Below, in pieces: positions 38,203 to 49,317 of a stretch of 64,000 nt of DNA. Each line of letters begins with the position of its first letter. Position 1 is the stretch's first letter. The notes beneath the pieces were generated by a model. It worked only from the letters and a program-made list of their open reading frames with translations, was not told the origin of the DNA and did no database searches. Origin of the DNA: Pseudomonas putida. Lineage in GTDB: Bacteria; Pseudomonadota; Gammaproteobacteria; Pseudomonadales; Pseudomonadaceae. The position numbers and the translations under genes are program-made. The stretch lies in the NCBI RefSeq assembly GCF_028682395.1, contig NZ_JANHLC010000001.1, positions 620,001 to 684,000 of the forward strand, given 5' to 3'.

Positions 38203-41058
38203 ATGACCCGTCATCTGAGCACTGCCAACGAGTTTATCGCTCGCCATATCGGCCCGCGCCAGGAAGATGAGCGCGCCATGCTCGCCAGCCTTGGCCTCGA
38301 CTCCCTGCAGGCCCTGAGCGCCAGCGTGATCCCCGACAGCATCAAGGGCACCAGCGTCCTCGAGCTGCCCGCCGGACAAAGCGAGGCCGATGCCCTGGCC
38401 TCGATCAAGGCCATCGCGGCCAAGAACCAGCTCTTCAAGACCTATATCGGCCAGGGCTATTACCCCTGCCACACGCCGGCACCGATCCTGCGCAACCTGC
38501 TGGAGAACCCGGCCTGGTACACCGCCTACACCCCGTATCAACCCGAGATTTCCCAGGGCCGCCTCGAAGCGCTGCTCAACTTCCAGACCCTGATCAGCGA
38601 CCTCAGCGGCTTGCCGATCGCCAACGCCTCGCTGCTGGACGAAGCCACCGCCGCTGCCGAAGCCATGACGTTCTGCAAACGCCTGAGCAAGAACAAGTCC
38701 AGCCAGGCCTTCTTTGCTTCCCGTCACTGCCATCCGCAGACCCTCGACGTGCTGCGCACCCGTGCCGAACCACTGGGCATCGAAGTCGTGGTCGGGGACG
38801 AGCAGGAGCTGGGCGATGTCAGCCCCTTCTTCGGCGCGCTGCTGCAATACCCGGCCAGCAATGGCGACGTGTTCGACTATCGCGCACTGGTCGAGCGTTT
38901 CCATGCCGCCAATGCCCTGGTGGCGGTAGCCGCCGACCTGCTGGCACTGACCCTGCTGACCCCGCCGGGCGAGTTCGGCGCCGACGTGGCCATCGGCAGC
39001 GCCCAGCGCTTCGGCGTCCCGCTGGGTTTTGGCGGCCCGCATGCGGCCTACTTTTCGACGCGCGACGCCTTCAAGCGCGATATGCCCGGACGCCTGGTCG
39101 GCGTCTCCGTGGATCGCCACGGCAAGCCCGCGCTGCGTCTGGCCATGCAAACCCGCGAGCAACATATCCGCCGCGAAAAAGCCACGAGCAATATCTGCAC
39201 CGCCCAGGTCCTGCTGGCCAACATCGCCAGCATGTATGCCGTGTACCACGGCCCCAAAGGCCTGGCCCAGATTGCCCAGCGTATCCATCAGCTGACCGCC
39301 ATCCTGGCAGCCGGCCTCGGCGAGCTGGGAGTGCAAATCGAGCAAACCAGCTTCTTCGACACCCTGACCATCAACACCGGCAGTCAAACCGCCGCTCGCC
39401 ATGAACAGGCGCGCGCTCGTCATATCAATCTGCGGGTGATCGACGGCGAACGCCTGGGCCTGTCCCTGGACGAAACCACCGGCCAGGCGGATATCGAAAC
39501 CCTCTGGCAACTGCTCGGCAACGGTCAGGCGCAACCGGATTTCGCCGCCCTGACCAACCAGGTCGAGAGCCGGATCCCCGTAGCGCTGCAACGCCAGTCG
39601 GCGATCCTGGCCCACCCGGTGTTCAATCGCTACCACTCGGAAACCGAGCTGATGCGCTATCTGCGCCGCCTGGCCGACAAGGACCTGGCACTGGATCGCA
39701 CCATGATTCCGCTGGGCTCGTGCACCATGAAGCTCAATGCCGCCAGCGAAATGATTCCGGTGACCTGGGCCGAATTCGGCGCACTGCACCCTTTCGCCCC
39801 CGCCGAACAAAGCGCCGGCTACCAGCAATTGACCCATGAGCTGGAGGCCATGCTCTGCGCGGCCACCGGTTACGACGCGGTGTCCCTGCAACCCAACGCC
39901 GGCTCCCAGGGCGAATACGCCGGCCTGCTGGCCATTCGCGCCTATCACCAGAGCCGTGGCGAAGATCGCCGCGATATCTGCCTCATCCCCTCGTCGGCCC
40001 ACGGCACCAACCCGGCCACCGCCAACATGGCCGGCATGCGCGTCGTGGTAACGGCCTGCGACGCCCGTGGCAACGTCGATATCGAAGACTTGCGGGCGAA
40101 AGCCATCGAACATCGCGAACATCTTGCCGCACTGATGATCACCTACCCCTCCACCCACGGCGTGTTCGAGGAAGGCATTCGCGAAATCTGCGCGATCATC
40201 CACGACCACGGCGGCCAGGTGTATATCGACGGCGCCAACATGAATGCCATGGTCGGCCTTTGTGCGCCGGGCAAATTCGGCGGCGACGTTTCGCACCTCA
40301 ACCTGCACAAGACCTTCTGCATTCCCCACGGCGGCGGTGGCCCGGGGGTTGGCCCGATTGGCGTCAAAGCCCACCTGGCGCCGTTCCTGCCCGGCCACGC
40401 GGCCATGGAGCGCAAGGAAGGCGCGGTCTGCGCAGCGCCGTTCGGCAGCGCGAGCATCCTGCCCATTACCTGGATGTACATTCGCATGATGGGTGGCGAA
40501 GGCCTCAAGCGTGCCTCGCAGCTGGCCATTCTCAATGCCAACTACATCGCCCGCCGTCTCGAAAATCACTACCCGGTGCTGTACAGCGGCAGCAATGGCC
40601 TGGTGGCGCATGAATGCATTCTCGACCTGCGCCCGCTCAAGGACAGCAGTGGTATCAGCGTCGATGACGTCGCCAAGCGCCTGATCGACTTCGGCTTCCA
40701 CGCCCCGACCATGTCCTTCCCGGTGGCCGGCACCCTAATGATCGAGCCGACCGAAAGCGAGTCCAAGCAGGAACTCGACCGCTTCTGCGACGCCATGATC
40801 CGTATCCGCGAGGAAATCCGTGCAGTGGAGAACGGCGGCCTGGACAAGGAGGACAACCCACTGAAAAACGCCCCGCACACCGCTGCGGAACTGGTGGGCG
40901 AATGGACCCACCCCTATAGCCGCGAACAGGCGGTCTACCCGGTCGCGTCACTGATCGAGGGCAAGTACTGGCCGCCTGTCGGTCGGGTCGACAATGTCTT
41001 CGGCGACCGCAACCTGGTGTGTGCCTGCCCGTCGATAGAGAGTTATCAGGACGCCTGA
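38203..41058 (+). CDS. gcvP: Glycine dehydrogenase (decarboxylating), P protein
   Basis: A 951-residue homodimeric-type P protein that decarboxylates glycine with pyridoxal phosphate. The PLP Lys is probably K703 in [16 protein letters not shown]. The N-terminal [10 protein letters not shown] and the SFFDTLTI and [15 protein letters not shown] motifs are intact. It starts 9 bases after gcvH, with GGAGG upstream. Length is normal. Confidence 0.97.
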   Translation: MTRHLSTANEFIARHIGPRQEDERAMLASLGLDSLQALSASVIPDSIKGTSVLELPAGQSEADALASIKAIAAKNQLFKTYIGQGYYPCHTPAPILRNLLENPAWYTAYTPYQPEISQGRLEALLNFQTLISDLSGLPIANASLLDEATAAAEAMTFCKRLSKNKSSQAFFASRHCHPQTLDVLRTRAEPLGIEVVVGDEQELGDVSPFFGALLQYPASNGDVFDYRALVERFHAANALVAVAADLLALTLLTPPGEFGADVAIGSAQRFGVPLGFGGPHAAYFSTRDAFKRDMPGRLVGVSVDRHGKPALRLAMQTREQHIRREKATSNICTAQVLLANIASMYAVYHGPKGLAQIAQRIHQLTAILAAGLGELGVQIEQTSFFDTLTINTGSQTAARHEQARARHINLRVIDGERLGLSLDETTGQADIETLWQLLGNGQAQPDFAALTNQVESRIPVALQRQSAILAHPVFNRYHSETELMRYLRRLADKDLALDRTMIPLGSCTMKLNAASEMIPVTWAEFGALHPFAPAEQSAGYQQLTHELEAMLCAATGYDAVSLQPNAGSQGEYAGLLAIRAYHQSRGEDRRDICLIPSSAHGTNPATANMAGMRVVVTACDARGNVDIEDLRAKAIEHREHLAALMITYPSTHGVFEEGIREICAIIHDHGGQVYIDGANMNAMVGLCAPGKFGGDVSHLNLHKTFCIPHGGGGPGVGPIGVKAHLAPFLPGHAAMERKEGAVCAAPFGSASILPITWMYIRMMGGEGLKRASQLAILNANYIARRLENHYPVLYSGSNGLVAHECILDLRPLKDSSGISVDDVAKRLIDFGFHAPTMSFPVAGTLMIEPTESESKQELDRFCDAMIRIREEIRAVENGGLDKEDNPLKNAPHTAAELVGEWTHPYSREQAVYPVASLIEGKYWPPVGRVDNVFGDRNLVCACPSIESYQDA

Positions 41059-41156
41059 CGAGCTCCGGCCGTTCGCTCGCCGCCAAATGGAGCGGGCGAA
41101 CGGCACTGCGCCCCAAGCGTGTGCCACTCAATAGAACAAGAAACCGGAGAACCAGC

Positions 41157-42533
<1,377 letters not shown>

Positions 42534-42576
42534 GACCCTGCAGTGCTCGCCAGACGTTATTTTTCAGGAGCTGAAC

Positions 42577-43701
42577 ATGTCCACCGAACACTTGCTGCAC
42601 ACCCCGCTGCACGCCCTGCACCTGGAACTGGGTGCTCGCATGGTGCCCTTTGCCGGCTATGACATGCCGGTGCAGTACCCGCTGGGCGTGCTGAAGGAAC
42701 ACCTGCACACCCGCGAGCACGCCGGGCTCTTCGATGTCTCGCACATGGGCCAGATTGTCCTGCGCGGCAAAGACGCCGCCCAAGCCCTGGAAGCCTTGGT
42801 GCCAGTGGACATCATCGACCTGCCCGCAGGCATGCAACGCTATGCGATGTTCACCAACGAACAAGGCGGCATCCTGGATGACCTGATGGTCGCCAACCTG
42901 GGCGGTGACGAGTTGTTTCTGGTGGTCAACGCCGCTTGCAAGGAACAGGACCTGGCACACCTGCGCCAACACCTGGACGGCCGGTGCGAGGTGCAGCCGC
43001 TGTTCGCTGAGCGCGCCTTGCTCGCTCTGCAGGGGCCGGCGGCGGTCACGGTGCTAAGCGAACTGGCACCACAGGTGGCGGACATGACCTTCATGCAATT
43101 CGCCCGCGTGCCGCTGTTGGGGGTCGACTGCTATGTCAGCCGCTCGGGCTACACCGGCGAAGATGGCTTTGAAATTTCCGTGCCCGCTCACGAAGCCGAG
43201 GCCCTGGCCCGTCGGCTGCTGGCCCATCCTTCGGTCCAGGCCATTGGCCTGGGTGCCAGGGACTCGCTGCGCCTTGAGGCCGGCCTGTGCCTTTATGGCC
43301 ATGACATGAACGAGCAGACCACCCCCATCGAAGCCGGATTGCTCTGGGCCATCTCCAAACCTCGCCGGCTCGAAGGCGCGCGTGCAGGTGGCTTCCCCGG
43401 CGCCGACAGGATATTTACCCAGCAACGCGATGGGGTCAGCCGCAAACGCGTGGGGCTGCTGCCGCAAGAACGAACCCCCGTGCGCGAGGGCGCCGAAATT
43501 GTCGATGAGCAAGGCCAGGTCATCGGTACTGTTTGCAGCGGTGGCTTTGGACCGTCCCTCGGTGGGCCTCTGGCGATGGGCTATCTGGATAACGCTTACA
43601 TAGCATTGGGTACTTCTGTCTGGGCAATAGTGCGCGGGAAAAAGGTGCATATGCTTGTAAGCAAAATGCCTTTTGTTCCACAACGCTACTATCGTGGTTG
43701 A
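42577..43701 (+). CDS. gcvT: Aminomethyltransferase, glycine cleavage T protein
   Basis: A 374-residue folate-dependent enzyme that releases ammonia from the aminomethyl-H protein and forms 5,10-methylene-THF. MVPFAGYDMPVQYPLGVLKE near the N-terminus, LFDVSHMGQ with the catalytic-region residues, and SGYTGEDGFEISVP are conserved. AGGAGC precedes the start. It is the last gene of the operon. Confidence 0.95.
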   Translation: MSTEHLLHTPLHALHLELGARMVPFAGYDMPVQYPLGVLKEHLHTREHAGLFDVSHMGQIVLRGKDAAQALEALVPVDIIDLPAGMQRYAMFTNEQGGILDDLMVANLGGDELFLVVNAACKEQDLAHLRQHLDGRCEVQPLFAERALLALQGPAAVTVLSELAPQVADMTFMQFARVPLLGVDCYVSRSGYTGEDGFEISVPAHEAEALARRLLAHPSVQAIGLGARDSLRLEAGLCLYGHDMNEQTTPIEAGLLWAISKPRRLEGARAGGFPGADRIFTQQRDGVSRKRVGLLPQERTPVREGAEIVDEQGQVIGTVCSGGFGPSLGGPLAMGYLDNAYIALGTSVWAIVRGKKVHMLVSKMPFVPQRYYRG

Positions 43702-43718
43702 TTGGATGTTTCTATAAG

Positions 43719-43761
43719 TAACGCGGTTGCGTTAGCGTGCACTTATTTGTAACGCAACCGC
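43719..43761. repeat. TAACGC/GCGTTA inverted repeat cluster after gcvT
   Basis: TAACGC at 43719-43724 and GCGTTA at 43729-43734 form a perfect 6-4-6 palindrome. GCGGTTGCGTTA (43723-43734) is also the exact reverse complement of 43750-43761, giving a 12-bp stem with a 15-base loop. No T run follows, so it is not a standard terminator. Confidence 0.7.
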
Positions 43762-44090
43762 CATAAAACAGTGCATTTTTTCGCAAACGAACTTTGCTTA
43801 TAACAGTCGAAAACAACGAAACAGCCCCGTGTTATAAGGCGCGCAGCATTTTCCGGGGCTGCGGCCATTTGCCCGGGGAGATCGGTGTTTCGCGGGGCTT
43901 GTTTTTTCTCTCGTAGTTGGCGTAGAGTTTGGTCACTGTGTTTGCATGGGTCGCTGGAATCGTGACCTGGGCAGTAGCCATAAGTTTAGCTACAACCCGT
44001 TCGACGTCTCTTACTTTCCTGCAGCCCAGCCCAGTACTCTTTCATGTGAAAGAAACTGTCATTAATTTTTAGCGTCAAGGAAATAAGAAA
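43762..44090 (+). other. Long leader/intergenic region of the cold-shock gene
   Basis: Roughly 330 bases with no gene. It contains CAGCCCCG (43822-43829) pairing with CGGGGCTG (43854-43861) and a T-rich tract at 43900-43912. AAGGAAATAAGAAA just before the start includes the ribosome-binding site. Long untranslated leaders are normal for cold-shock genes, but I cannot define the transcription start. Confidence 0.45.
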
Positions 44091-44303
44091 ATGGCTGATC
44101 GTCAGAGCGGTACCGTCAAGTGGTTTAACGACGAGAAAGGTTTTGGTTTTATCACTCCAGAAAGCGGTCCGGATCTGTTCGTGCACTTCCGCGCGATTCA
44201 GGGCAATGGCTTCAAGAGCCTGAAAGAAGGCCAGAAAGTGACCTTCATCGCCGTGCAGGGCCAAAAAGGCATGCAGGCTGACGAAGTACAAGCTGAAGGC
44301 TAA
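44091..44303 (+). CDS. cspA: Cold-shock domain protein
   Basis: A 70-residue single OB-fold nucleic-acid-binding protein. RNP1 (KGFGFI) and RNP2 (DLFVHF) motifs are at about residues 18-23 and 31-36. The product is an RNA chaperone of the CspA type; the paralogue assignment within Pseudomonas is uncertain. AAGGAA precedes the start and a terminator follows, so it is a single-gene unit. Confidence 0.93.
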   Translation: MADRQSGTVKWFNDEKGFGFITPESGPDLFVHFRAIQGNGFKSLKEGQKVTFIAVQGQKGMQADEVQAEG

Positions 44304-44317
44304 GCCTTCCAGCAACG

Positions 44318-44352
44318 AAAAAGCCCCTGATACTGATATCAGGGGCTTTTTT
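44318..44352 (+). terminator. Intrinsic terminator of the cold-shock gene
   Basis: A perfect stem AAAAAGCCCCTGATA/TATCAGGGGCTTTTT with a 4-base loop ends in T6. It may act in both directions. Confidence 0.92.
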
Positions 44353-44405
44353 GTGCGCGCAATTCCGTAAAATGGCTTTCTTTTTAATCCGAGAGCCAGT
44401 CTCCC

Positions 44406-44894
44406 ATGTCAAAACACCTGTTGAGCCCCCAAGGCGAGTTTCCTCCCGCCGGCCTGGGCCGTCGCCTCGCAGCGATGTTTTATGACTTCCTGCTCTGCAC
44501 AGCCCTGCTTATCGTCACGGGCGGGATCTACAAAATGGTGCAATTGTGGATACTCGGCGAAGCCCGAATGCGCACCCTTACCGATGCCGGCGCTCTGGAC
44601 GGCGACCCACTGTTCTCGACCCTGATGCTGTTTGTGTTGTTCGGTTTCTTCGCCAAATTCTGGACCTACTCGGGCCAGACCCTGGGCATGCAGGTGTGGG
44701 GAGTGCGCGTACAGAATGCCGACGGAAGCGCGATCAGCCTGTGGCAGGCGCTATTGCGCTTTGTGGTGTCCATCGCATCCTGGCTCTGCCTAGGACTCGG
44801 TTTTATCTGGTGCCTGATTGATAAGCAAAAGCGCGGCTGGCACGACCTTTACTCCAACACGCAATTGGTCCGAATCCCGAAAAAGAGCAAGTAA
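44406..44894 (+). CDS. RDD family membrane protein
   Basis: A 162-residue inner-membrane protein. The RDD signature is LGRRLAAMFYDFLLC at about residue 18, followed by three hydrophobic segments and the usual YSGQTLGMQVWGVRV and RGWHDLYSNTQLV motifs. The function is unknown; some members affect ion or osmotic tolerance. Start AGCCAGTCTCCC-ATG has no clear ribosome-binding site. Confidence 0.88.
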   Translation: MSKHLLSPQGEFPPAGLGRRLAAMFYDFLLCTALLIVTGGIYKMVQLWILGEARMRTLTDAGALDGDPLFSTLMLFVLFGFFAKFWTYSGQTLGMQVWGVRVQNADGSAISLWQALLRFVVSIASWLCLGLGFIWCLIDKQKRGWHDLYSNTQLVRIPKKSK

Positions 44895-44903
44895 ATCGGC
44901 CCC

Positions 44904-44941
44904 AAAAAAAAGCCCGTATTTTTCAATACGGGCATTTTTTT
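44904..44941. terminator. Bidirectional terminator between the RDD gene and mucD
   Basis: A 8-A run, stem GCCCGTAT/ATACGGGC (44912-44919 and 44926-44933), then seven T. Both strands carry a proper T tract, which suits the convergent genes. Confidence 0.9.
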
Positions 44942-44961
44942 CACCTGTACTCGCCGAAATG

Positions 44962-46389
44962 TTACTCAGCCAGCTTGAAGGTGATGAAGCTGGCGCGCCC
45001 CTGGCGCAGAACACGCATCGAAACCGAGCGATTTTTTGGCAGTGCCTTGGCGATCTCGGTAAAGTTCTTGGCCGTCGTGATTGCCTGGTTGTTCAGATGC
45101 GTAATCACATCACCAGGTTGCAGGCCGATCAGGGCAGCAGGGCCGTCCTGGACTTCCTTGATAACCACGCCACCGTCGAGCTCCAGGCTCTTCTTCTGCT
45201 CAGCGGTCAGCTCGGCTACGGCAACGCCCAAACGGTTGCTGCTGCGCTCGGCGCCTGCACCATTGGCGATCTCAAGTTCCTTACCCTCTTCAGGAATGGC
45301 GCCAACGGTCAGTTGCAGGGTTTTGCGCTTGCCTTCACGAACCACTTCCAGCTCAGCCTTGGCCCCAGCCTTAAGAGCCCCGACCAAATGCGGCAAGTCA
45401 GCCGACATCACGATCGGTTGGCCGTTCATGCTCAGGATTACATCACCGACCTGCAAACCACCCTTGGCCGCTGGACCGTTTTCCAGAACCTGTGCGACCA
45501 GTGCGCCGGCCGGTTTGTCCAGACCGAAAGACTCGGCCAGGTCCTTGTTGACCTCTTGGATAACCACGCCCAACCAGCCACGGCTAACCTTGCCACCGGC
45601 TTTCAACTGGTTGGAAACGTCCATGGCCACGTCGATCGGAATCGCGAAGGACACCCCCATAAAGCCGCCGGAACGGGTGTAGATCTGTGAGTTGATCCCG
45701 ACCACTTCACCGGCCAGGTTGAACAGCGGGCCACCGGAGTTACCCGGATTAATCGGCACGTCGGTCTGGATAAAAGGCACATAGTTCTCGTTAGGCAAGC
45801 TGCGGCCAATGGCGCTGACAATACCCTGGGTCACGGTATGGTCGAAACCGAAGGGAGAACCGATGGCGACCACCCATTGGCCGGCTTTCAGGTCCTGGGA
45901 CTTGCCAAGCTTGAGGGTCGGCAGGTTCTTGCCATCGATTTTCAGCAACGCCACGTCGGAACGCGGATCGGTACCGACCAGCGTGGCTTTCATTTCACTG
46001 CGGTCGGCCAGACGGACCATGATCTCATCGGCATCGGCGATCACATGGTTGTTGGTCAGCACATAGCCGTCCGCCGAAATGATAAAGCCCGACCCCAGGG
46101 ACTGGGCCTCGCGCTGGCGACCACCACGCGGGGTCGGCTGCGGAATGCTGCGCTCGAAGAATTCACGCAGGCCTGGCGGCAAGCCGTCCAGGTCGGGCAT
46201 TTGCCCAAGGCTGGAAACTTTGCGATCCGGTAGTTTCTGGGTCGTACTGATATTCACCACCGCAGGCGAGGCTTGCTCGACCAGGCCAGTGAAGTCAGGC
46301 AGTTCCGCAGCCTGAAGGGCCGCGACCTGGCCCAGCATCACCACCGCGGCAACAATGGACAGATAAGACTTTAAACGTGGTATCGACAT
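44962..46389 (-). CDS. mucD: MucD, periplasmic DegP/HtrA-like serine protease
   Basis: A 475-residue protein with a signal peptide (residues about 1-27, cleavage near LQA-AE). The trypsin-like domain contains LTNNHVI (catalytic His), SDVALLKIDG (Asp) and INPGNSGGPLF (Ser). Two PDZ domains follow (GWLGVVIQEVNKDLAE onward, and the C-terminal VQDGPAALIGLQPGD). MucD degrades misfolded envelope proteins and dampens AlgU activation. It is separated from mucB by 251 bases in which no mucC gene is present. Confidence 0.95.
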   Translation of the reverse strand: MSIPRLKSYLSIVAAVVMLGQVAALQAAELPDFTGLVEQASPAVVNISTTQKLPDRKVSSLGQMPDLDGLPPGLREFFERSIPQPTPRGGRQREAQSLGSGFIISADGYVLTNNHVIADADEIMVRLADRSEMKATLVGTDPRSDVALLKIDGKNLPTLKLGKSQDLKAGQWVVAIGSPFGFDHTVTQGIVSAIGRSLPNENYVPFIQTDVPINPGNSGGPLFNLAGEVVGINSQIYTRSGGFMGVSFAIPIDVAMDVSNQLKAGGKVSRGWLGVVIQEVNKDLAESFGLDKPAGALVAQVLENGPAAKGGLQVGDVILSMNGQPIVMSADLPHLVGALKAGAKAELEVVREGKRKTLQLTVGAIPEEGKELEIANGAGAERSSNRLGVAVAELTAEQKKSLELDGGVVIKEVQDGPAALIGLQPGDVITHLNNQAITTAKNFTEIAKALPKNRSVSMRVLRQGRASFITFKLAE

Positions 46390-46640
46390 ACGATTACGAC
46401 TCCCGTCACAACAAGCAAAGTTAATCGATGAGGGCCAACAGGCATGTGTGATTACAGGCCAGTATCTTTGGTCCGGGAACAACAAATAAAGCCACAGTCG
46501 GTCGACTGTAGCCTAAGGAAGAAACAAGGGGGTGATCCAGGGTGAAATGCACAGGCGTCATTGCAGCATCTCTGGGCCAGGCATAAGAGCCATTATGCTC
46601 GGCGCACATCGCCCAGCCCCGCCAGCATAGCCCGCTTGAG

Positions 46641-47594
46641 TCACTGCTTGGCCTGAGTCGTATTAGCCCGAAAAGACAGGGCAATCCGCTCGGCCGTCCC
46701 CATCGGGATTTCACCGACCACCGTGACCATGACTTCGCCTTCCGGTGTACTCAAACGCCTGGAGACGGCCACGGTTGGCCCCAATTGGATGCGAGTATCT
46801 GCAGCCGCAGGAGCCTTGAGCGGCTCAAGAAAAACCGAGAAACGCGCCAGGCCATCGCCATACATCAAGCTGCGGACCTGGGTGTTGGATTCAGCGTCTT
46901 CATGAACCGTACTGCTGATCAACTCGAATCCGGGCGGCAACCACTCGGAACGCCAATTCTGGGTTGCCTGCTGGTCGGGCACGACTTGCTGCGCAACGGC
47001 ATTGCATTGGGCACTGGGCTGCAACTGCGCGTCCGTCGGCACATCACGGGTATCGATTTGAGTGAACTGAAAACGCTCGAGCAATTGCCCTTTTTCATTG
47101 AGCAGAAGCGACTTGAGCGGGAGCCCGGTGTCTTTGTCGAGGTGCATTTCAAAGCCGTAGCGATATTGATCTCGCGGGCTCAGCGCCAGGACCACCGCCG
47201 GACGGTCCGCCACCCGGGATTGGCCCACGACGGAGATCTCATAGAGGGCCCCGAGTTTTTTGGCGTCCAGAAGACGCGCATTGGCCCCTTGCCCGCTGCC
47301 TACCCCGGAAGCCAATTTGCCACTGACGCACTGGGTCTGCCCATCAACACGCACCACTTCCTGCGCGGAGCCATCAAGTTGAAGCAGCCGCTCACTCACA
47401 CGCTGACCATCAACCCGATGCCAGATACGGTGAGTAGAGAAGCTGCCACTGCGCTCGTAAACGAAGGTGCCTTGATAGCTTTGCTGCTGCTCTGCCTGGG
47501 CTAGACGATCAAGCCAGTCTTGAGCCTCGTCGGCATGGGCTGGAAGCATGATCCAGCCACCGAGCAGCAACGACAGAAGAGGTAGAGCGCGCAT
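46641..47594 (-). CDS. mucB: MucB, periplasmic regulator of the AlgU pathway (RseB-like)
   Basis: A 317-residue protein with a signal peptide (residues about 1-21, ending AHA-DE). The N-terminal MucB/RseB lipoprotein-like domain is seen in AQDWLDRLAQAEQQQSYQGT and FVYERSGSFSTHRIWHRVDG. The C-terminal domain contains VVGEIPMGTAERIALSFR. It shields MucA from proteolysis and senses lipid or lipopolysaccharide signals in the periplasm. It starts 8 bases after the mucA stop. Confidence 0.93.
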   Translation of the reverse strand: MRALPLLSLLLGGWIMLPAHADEAQDWLDRLAQAEQQQSYQGTFVYERSGSFSTHRIWHRVDGQRVSERLLQLDGSAQEVVRVDGQTQCVSGKLASGVGSGQGANARLLDAKKLGALYEISVVGQSRVADRPAVVLALSPRDQYRYGFEMHLDKDTGLPLKSLLLNEKGQLLERFQFTQIDTRDVPTDAQLQPSAQCNAVAQQVVPDQQATQNWRSEWLPPGFELISSTVHEDAESNTQVRSLMYGDGLARFSVFLEPLKAPAAADTRIQLGPTVAVSRRLSTPEGEVMVTVVGEIPMGTAERIALSFRANTTQAKQ

Positions 47595-47602
47595 GATCCT
47601 CC

Positions 47603-48193
47603 TTACTTAGCGATTTCCAGGCTGGCCGCACGAGCGTAAGGCAGAGCGCTTTCGCCTCCTTTAAGTGCAGCTTGTTGCGCATGCTGGCGCAGGTAGCCTG
47701 GCAGACGCTGATCAGACCAACCGGCTTGACCCTGCAGCACGCCATTGCTCATGGGCGCTGCGGCATCGGAACTCTCGTTGTAACCGGCCAACACCGCTGG
47801 GCCTTTGGCCAGTGGCGCTGCAAGGGCAGGCTGAGGCGTTTGCTGTGCCAACTCGACACCCGCAATTTCATCCTGGTTGTACAGACGCACACCCGCCAGC
47901 ACGGCCACGGTCACCGAAGCGGCCACTGCCAGACGGCCGAGGCTGCGCCAAGGACCACGGCTGACCTTGGCCGGAACGGCTTCTTCGGCCAGCGCTGCGG
48001 ATACCGCAGAAGCAATATCCAGACGCGGGAGCAGCAAATCCTTGTGCATGGCCGCACGAGCGATCTGGTAGCGCGCCCAGGTGTCTCGGGTTTCAACATC
48101 GTCGAATGCATTGAGCACTCGACGCAATTCAAGTTCGTCCGCTTCGTTATCCATCACCGCGGACAGCGATTCCTGCAGGGCTTCACGACTCAT
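47603..48193 (-). CDS. mucA: MucA, anti-sigma factor of AlgU
   Basis: A 196-residue inner-membrane anti-sigma factor. The cytosolic RseA-type domain has EALQESLSAVMDNEADELEL, then RVLNAFDDVETRDTWARYQI. One membrane span lies near residues 85-102 (LAVAASVTVAVLAGVRLYN), followed by a periplasmic tail. It is intact, so no mucoidy-type truncation is seen. It follows algU by 30 bases. Confidence 0.95.
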   Translation of the reverse strand: MSREALQESLSAVMDNEADELELRRVLNAFDDVETRDTWARYQIARAAMHKDLLLPRLDIASAVSAALAEEAVPAKVSRGPWRSLGRLAVAASVTVAVLAGVRLYNQDEIAGVELAQQTPQPALAAPLAKGPAVLAGYNESSDAAAPMSNGVLQGQAGWSDQRLPGYLRQHAQQAALKGGESALPYARAASLEIAK

Positions 48194-48223
48194 GGCGTTC
48201 CTCTCTTGGCTGTCGCCGCTGTC

Positions 48224-48805
48224 TCAAGTGTCCTGCAACAACGGTTGCAGGGCTTTATCAATGGCCTCCCGAGCGCGGAAAATCCGGGAGCGCACGGTGC
48301 CTACCGGACATTGCATGACGCTCGCAATGTCTTCGTAACTCAGACCATCGAACTCACGTAAAGTTAAAGCGGTACGCAAATCTTCAGGCAATTGCTGGAT
48401 AGTTCGATGGACAGTGCCTTCGATCTCATCCCGGAGCAATGCACGCTCCGGCGACTCAAGATCCTTGAGGCCATGATCGCCATCGTAGAACTCAGCATCT
48501 TCAGAACTTACATCGCTATCCGGTGGCCGCCGTCCGCGAGACACCAGATAGTTTTTCGCCGTATTAATGGCGATACGGTACAGCCACGTATAAAACGCAC
48601 TGTCGCCGCGAAAATTGCCAAGTGCACGGTAGGCCTTGATAAAAGCCTCTTGTGCAACATCCTGGGCTTCATGGGTGTCGTGCACGAAACGCACGATCAA
48701 CCCGAGAATTTTGTGCTGATACTTCAGCACCAGCAGATCAAACGCTCGCTTGTCACCGCGCTGTACGCGCTCGACCAGCTGCTGATCCTCTTCCTGGGTT
48801 AGCAT
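48224..48805 (-). CDS. algU: AlgU (RpoE, sigma-22) envelope-stress sigma factor
   Basis: A 193-residue ECF sigma factor controlling alginate, envelope and osmotic stress genes. Region 2 is DKRAFDLLVLKYQHKILGLI and AQDVAQEAFIKAYRAL. Region 4 is LPEDLRTALTLREFDGLSYE and MQCPVGTVRSRIFRAREAI. The ATG at 48805 follows GAGGAG. Two AlgU-type promoters lie upstream, consistent with autoregulation. Confidence 0.97.
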   Translation of the reverse strand: MLTQEEDQQLVERVQRGDKRAFDLLVLKYQHKILGLIVRFVHDTHEAQDVAQEAFIKAYRALGNFRGDSAFYTWLYRIAINTAKNYLVSRGRRPPDSDVSSEDAEFYDGDHGLKDLESPERALLRDEIEGTVHRTIQQLPEDLRTALTLREFDGLSYEDIASVMQCPVGTVRSRIFRAREAIDKALQPLLQDT

Positions 48806-48864
48806 GAACACTCCTCGTTGAACCTGGAGGAGGTTTGCGGTACTGCTCGATCAGGCTTGCAAAC

Positions 48865-48891
48865 ATAGACTCGGGCCTTGTGCAAAAGTTC
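48865..48891 (-). promoter_or_regulatory. AlgU-dependent promoter of algU (proximal)
   Basis: On the minus strand GAACTT (48891-48886) is followed after 16 bases by TCTAT (48869-48865), matching the AlgU consensus GAACTT-N16/17-TCTGA. It lies 60 bases before the algU start. Confidence 0.75.
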
Positions 48892-49317
48892 TCCCCCTCC
48901 AAGCAAGTTTCCTGCGGCCTCTGATCCAGCACGCACGAAAAACGCAGCTCGAACATCGTCGGCTGCGTGAATAATCTTGTCGTTGAGTCCACCACCGGGG
49001 CCAAAGCAAAAAGCCCCTGTAGAGCCAACGCTGTTCCCCTTCGTAGAGGCAGCCCACTATGGAACCTGAGGCTTGATGAAAAGTTCCCAAGCTCCAGCTT
49101 CGAGCGCCTGACATTGCGCATCCTGCACCAGAGAAGATAGCCAGGACGTCAATACAATCGAAAAAATCAGCACTTGCGGCTGAAAATCGACATGCACACC
49201 ACTCAAGACTGGGGCAAACTCCCAGGCCGCTGTAGTTTCACAATGCCACGAAGGCCCGGCTATTGTGCCGATCCCCCCCTCTATATACTAGAGGGCGCTT
49301 TTATGCGGACTTCTGAG
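48892..49317. other. algU-nadB intergenic region
   Basis: No gene seen. It contains a second AlgU-like promoter on the minus strand at about 49058-49086. The nadB leader at 49282-49295 has a TATATACTAGAGG run that may be its -10 region. Confidence 0.5.
49058..49086 (-). promoter_or_regulatory. Second AlgU-like promoter (distal)
   Basis: GAACTT (49086-49081) is followed after 17 bases by TCCAT (49063-49059). The -35 is perfect and the -10 is weaker. Two AlgU promoters in tandem before algU would resemble the multi-promoter layout of P. aeruginosa. Confidence 0.5.

Noticed and set aside
37729..40701. A 990-residue open frame antisense to gcvH-gcvP
   Set aside because: It lies wholly opposite gcvH and gcvP, both full of family motifs. 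Its translation has no domain and reflects the third-position GC bias of high-GC DNA.
43822..43861. CAGCCCCG/CGGGGCTG inverted repeat as a terminator for gcvT
   Set aside because: The loop is 24 bases and no T run follows the right arm. It was kept only as a note in the leader entry.
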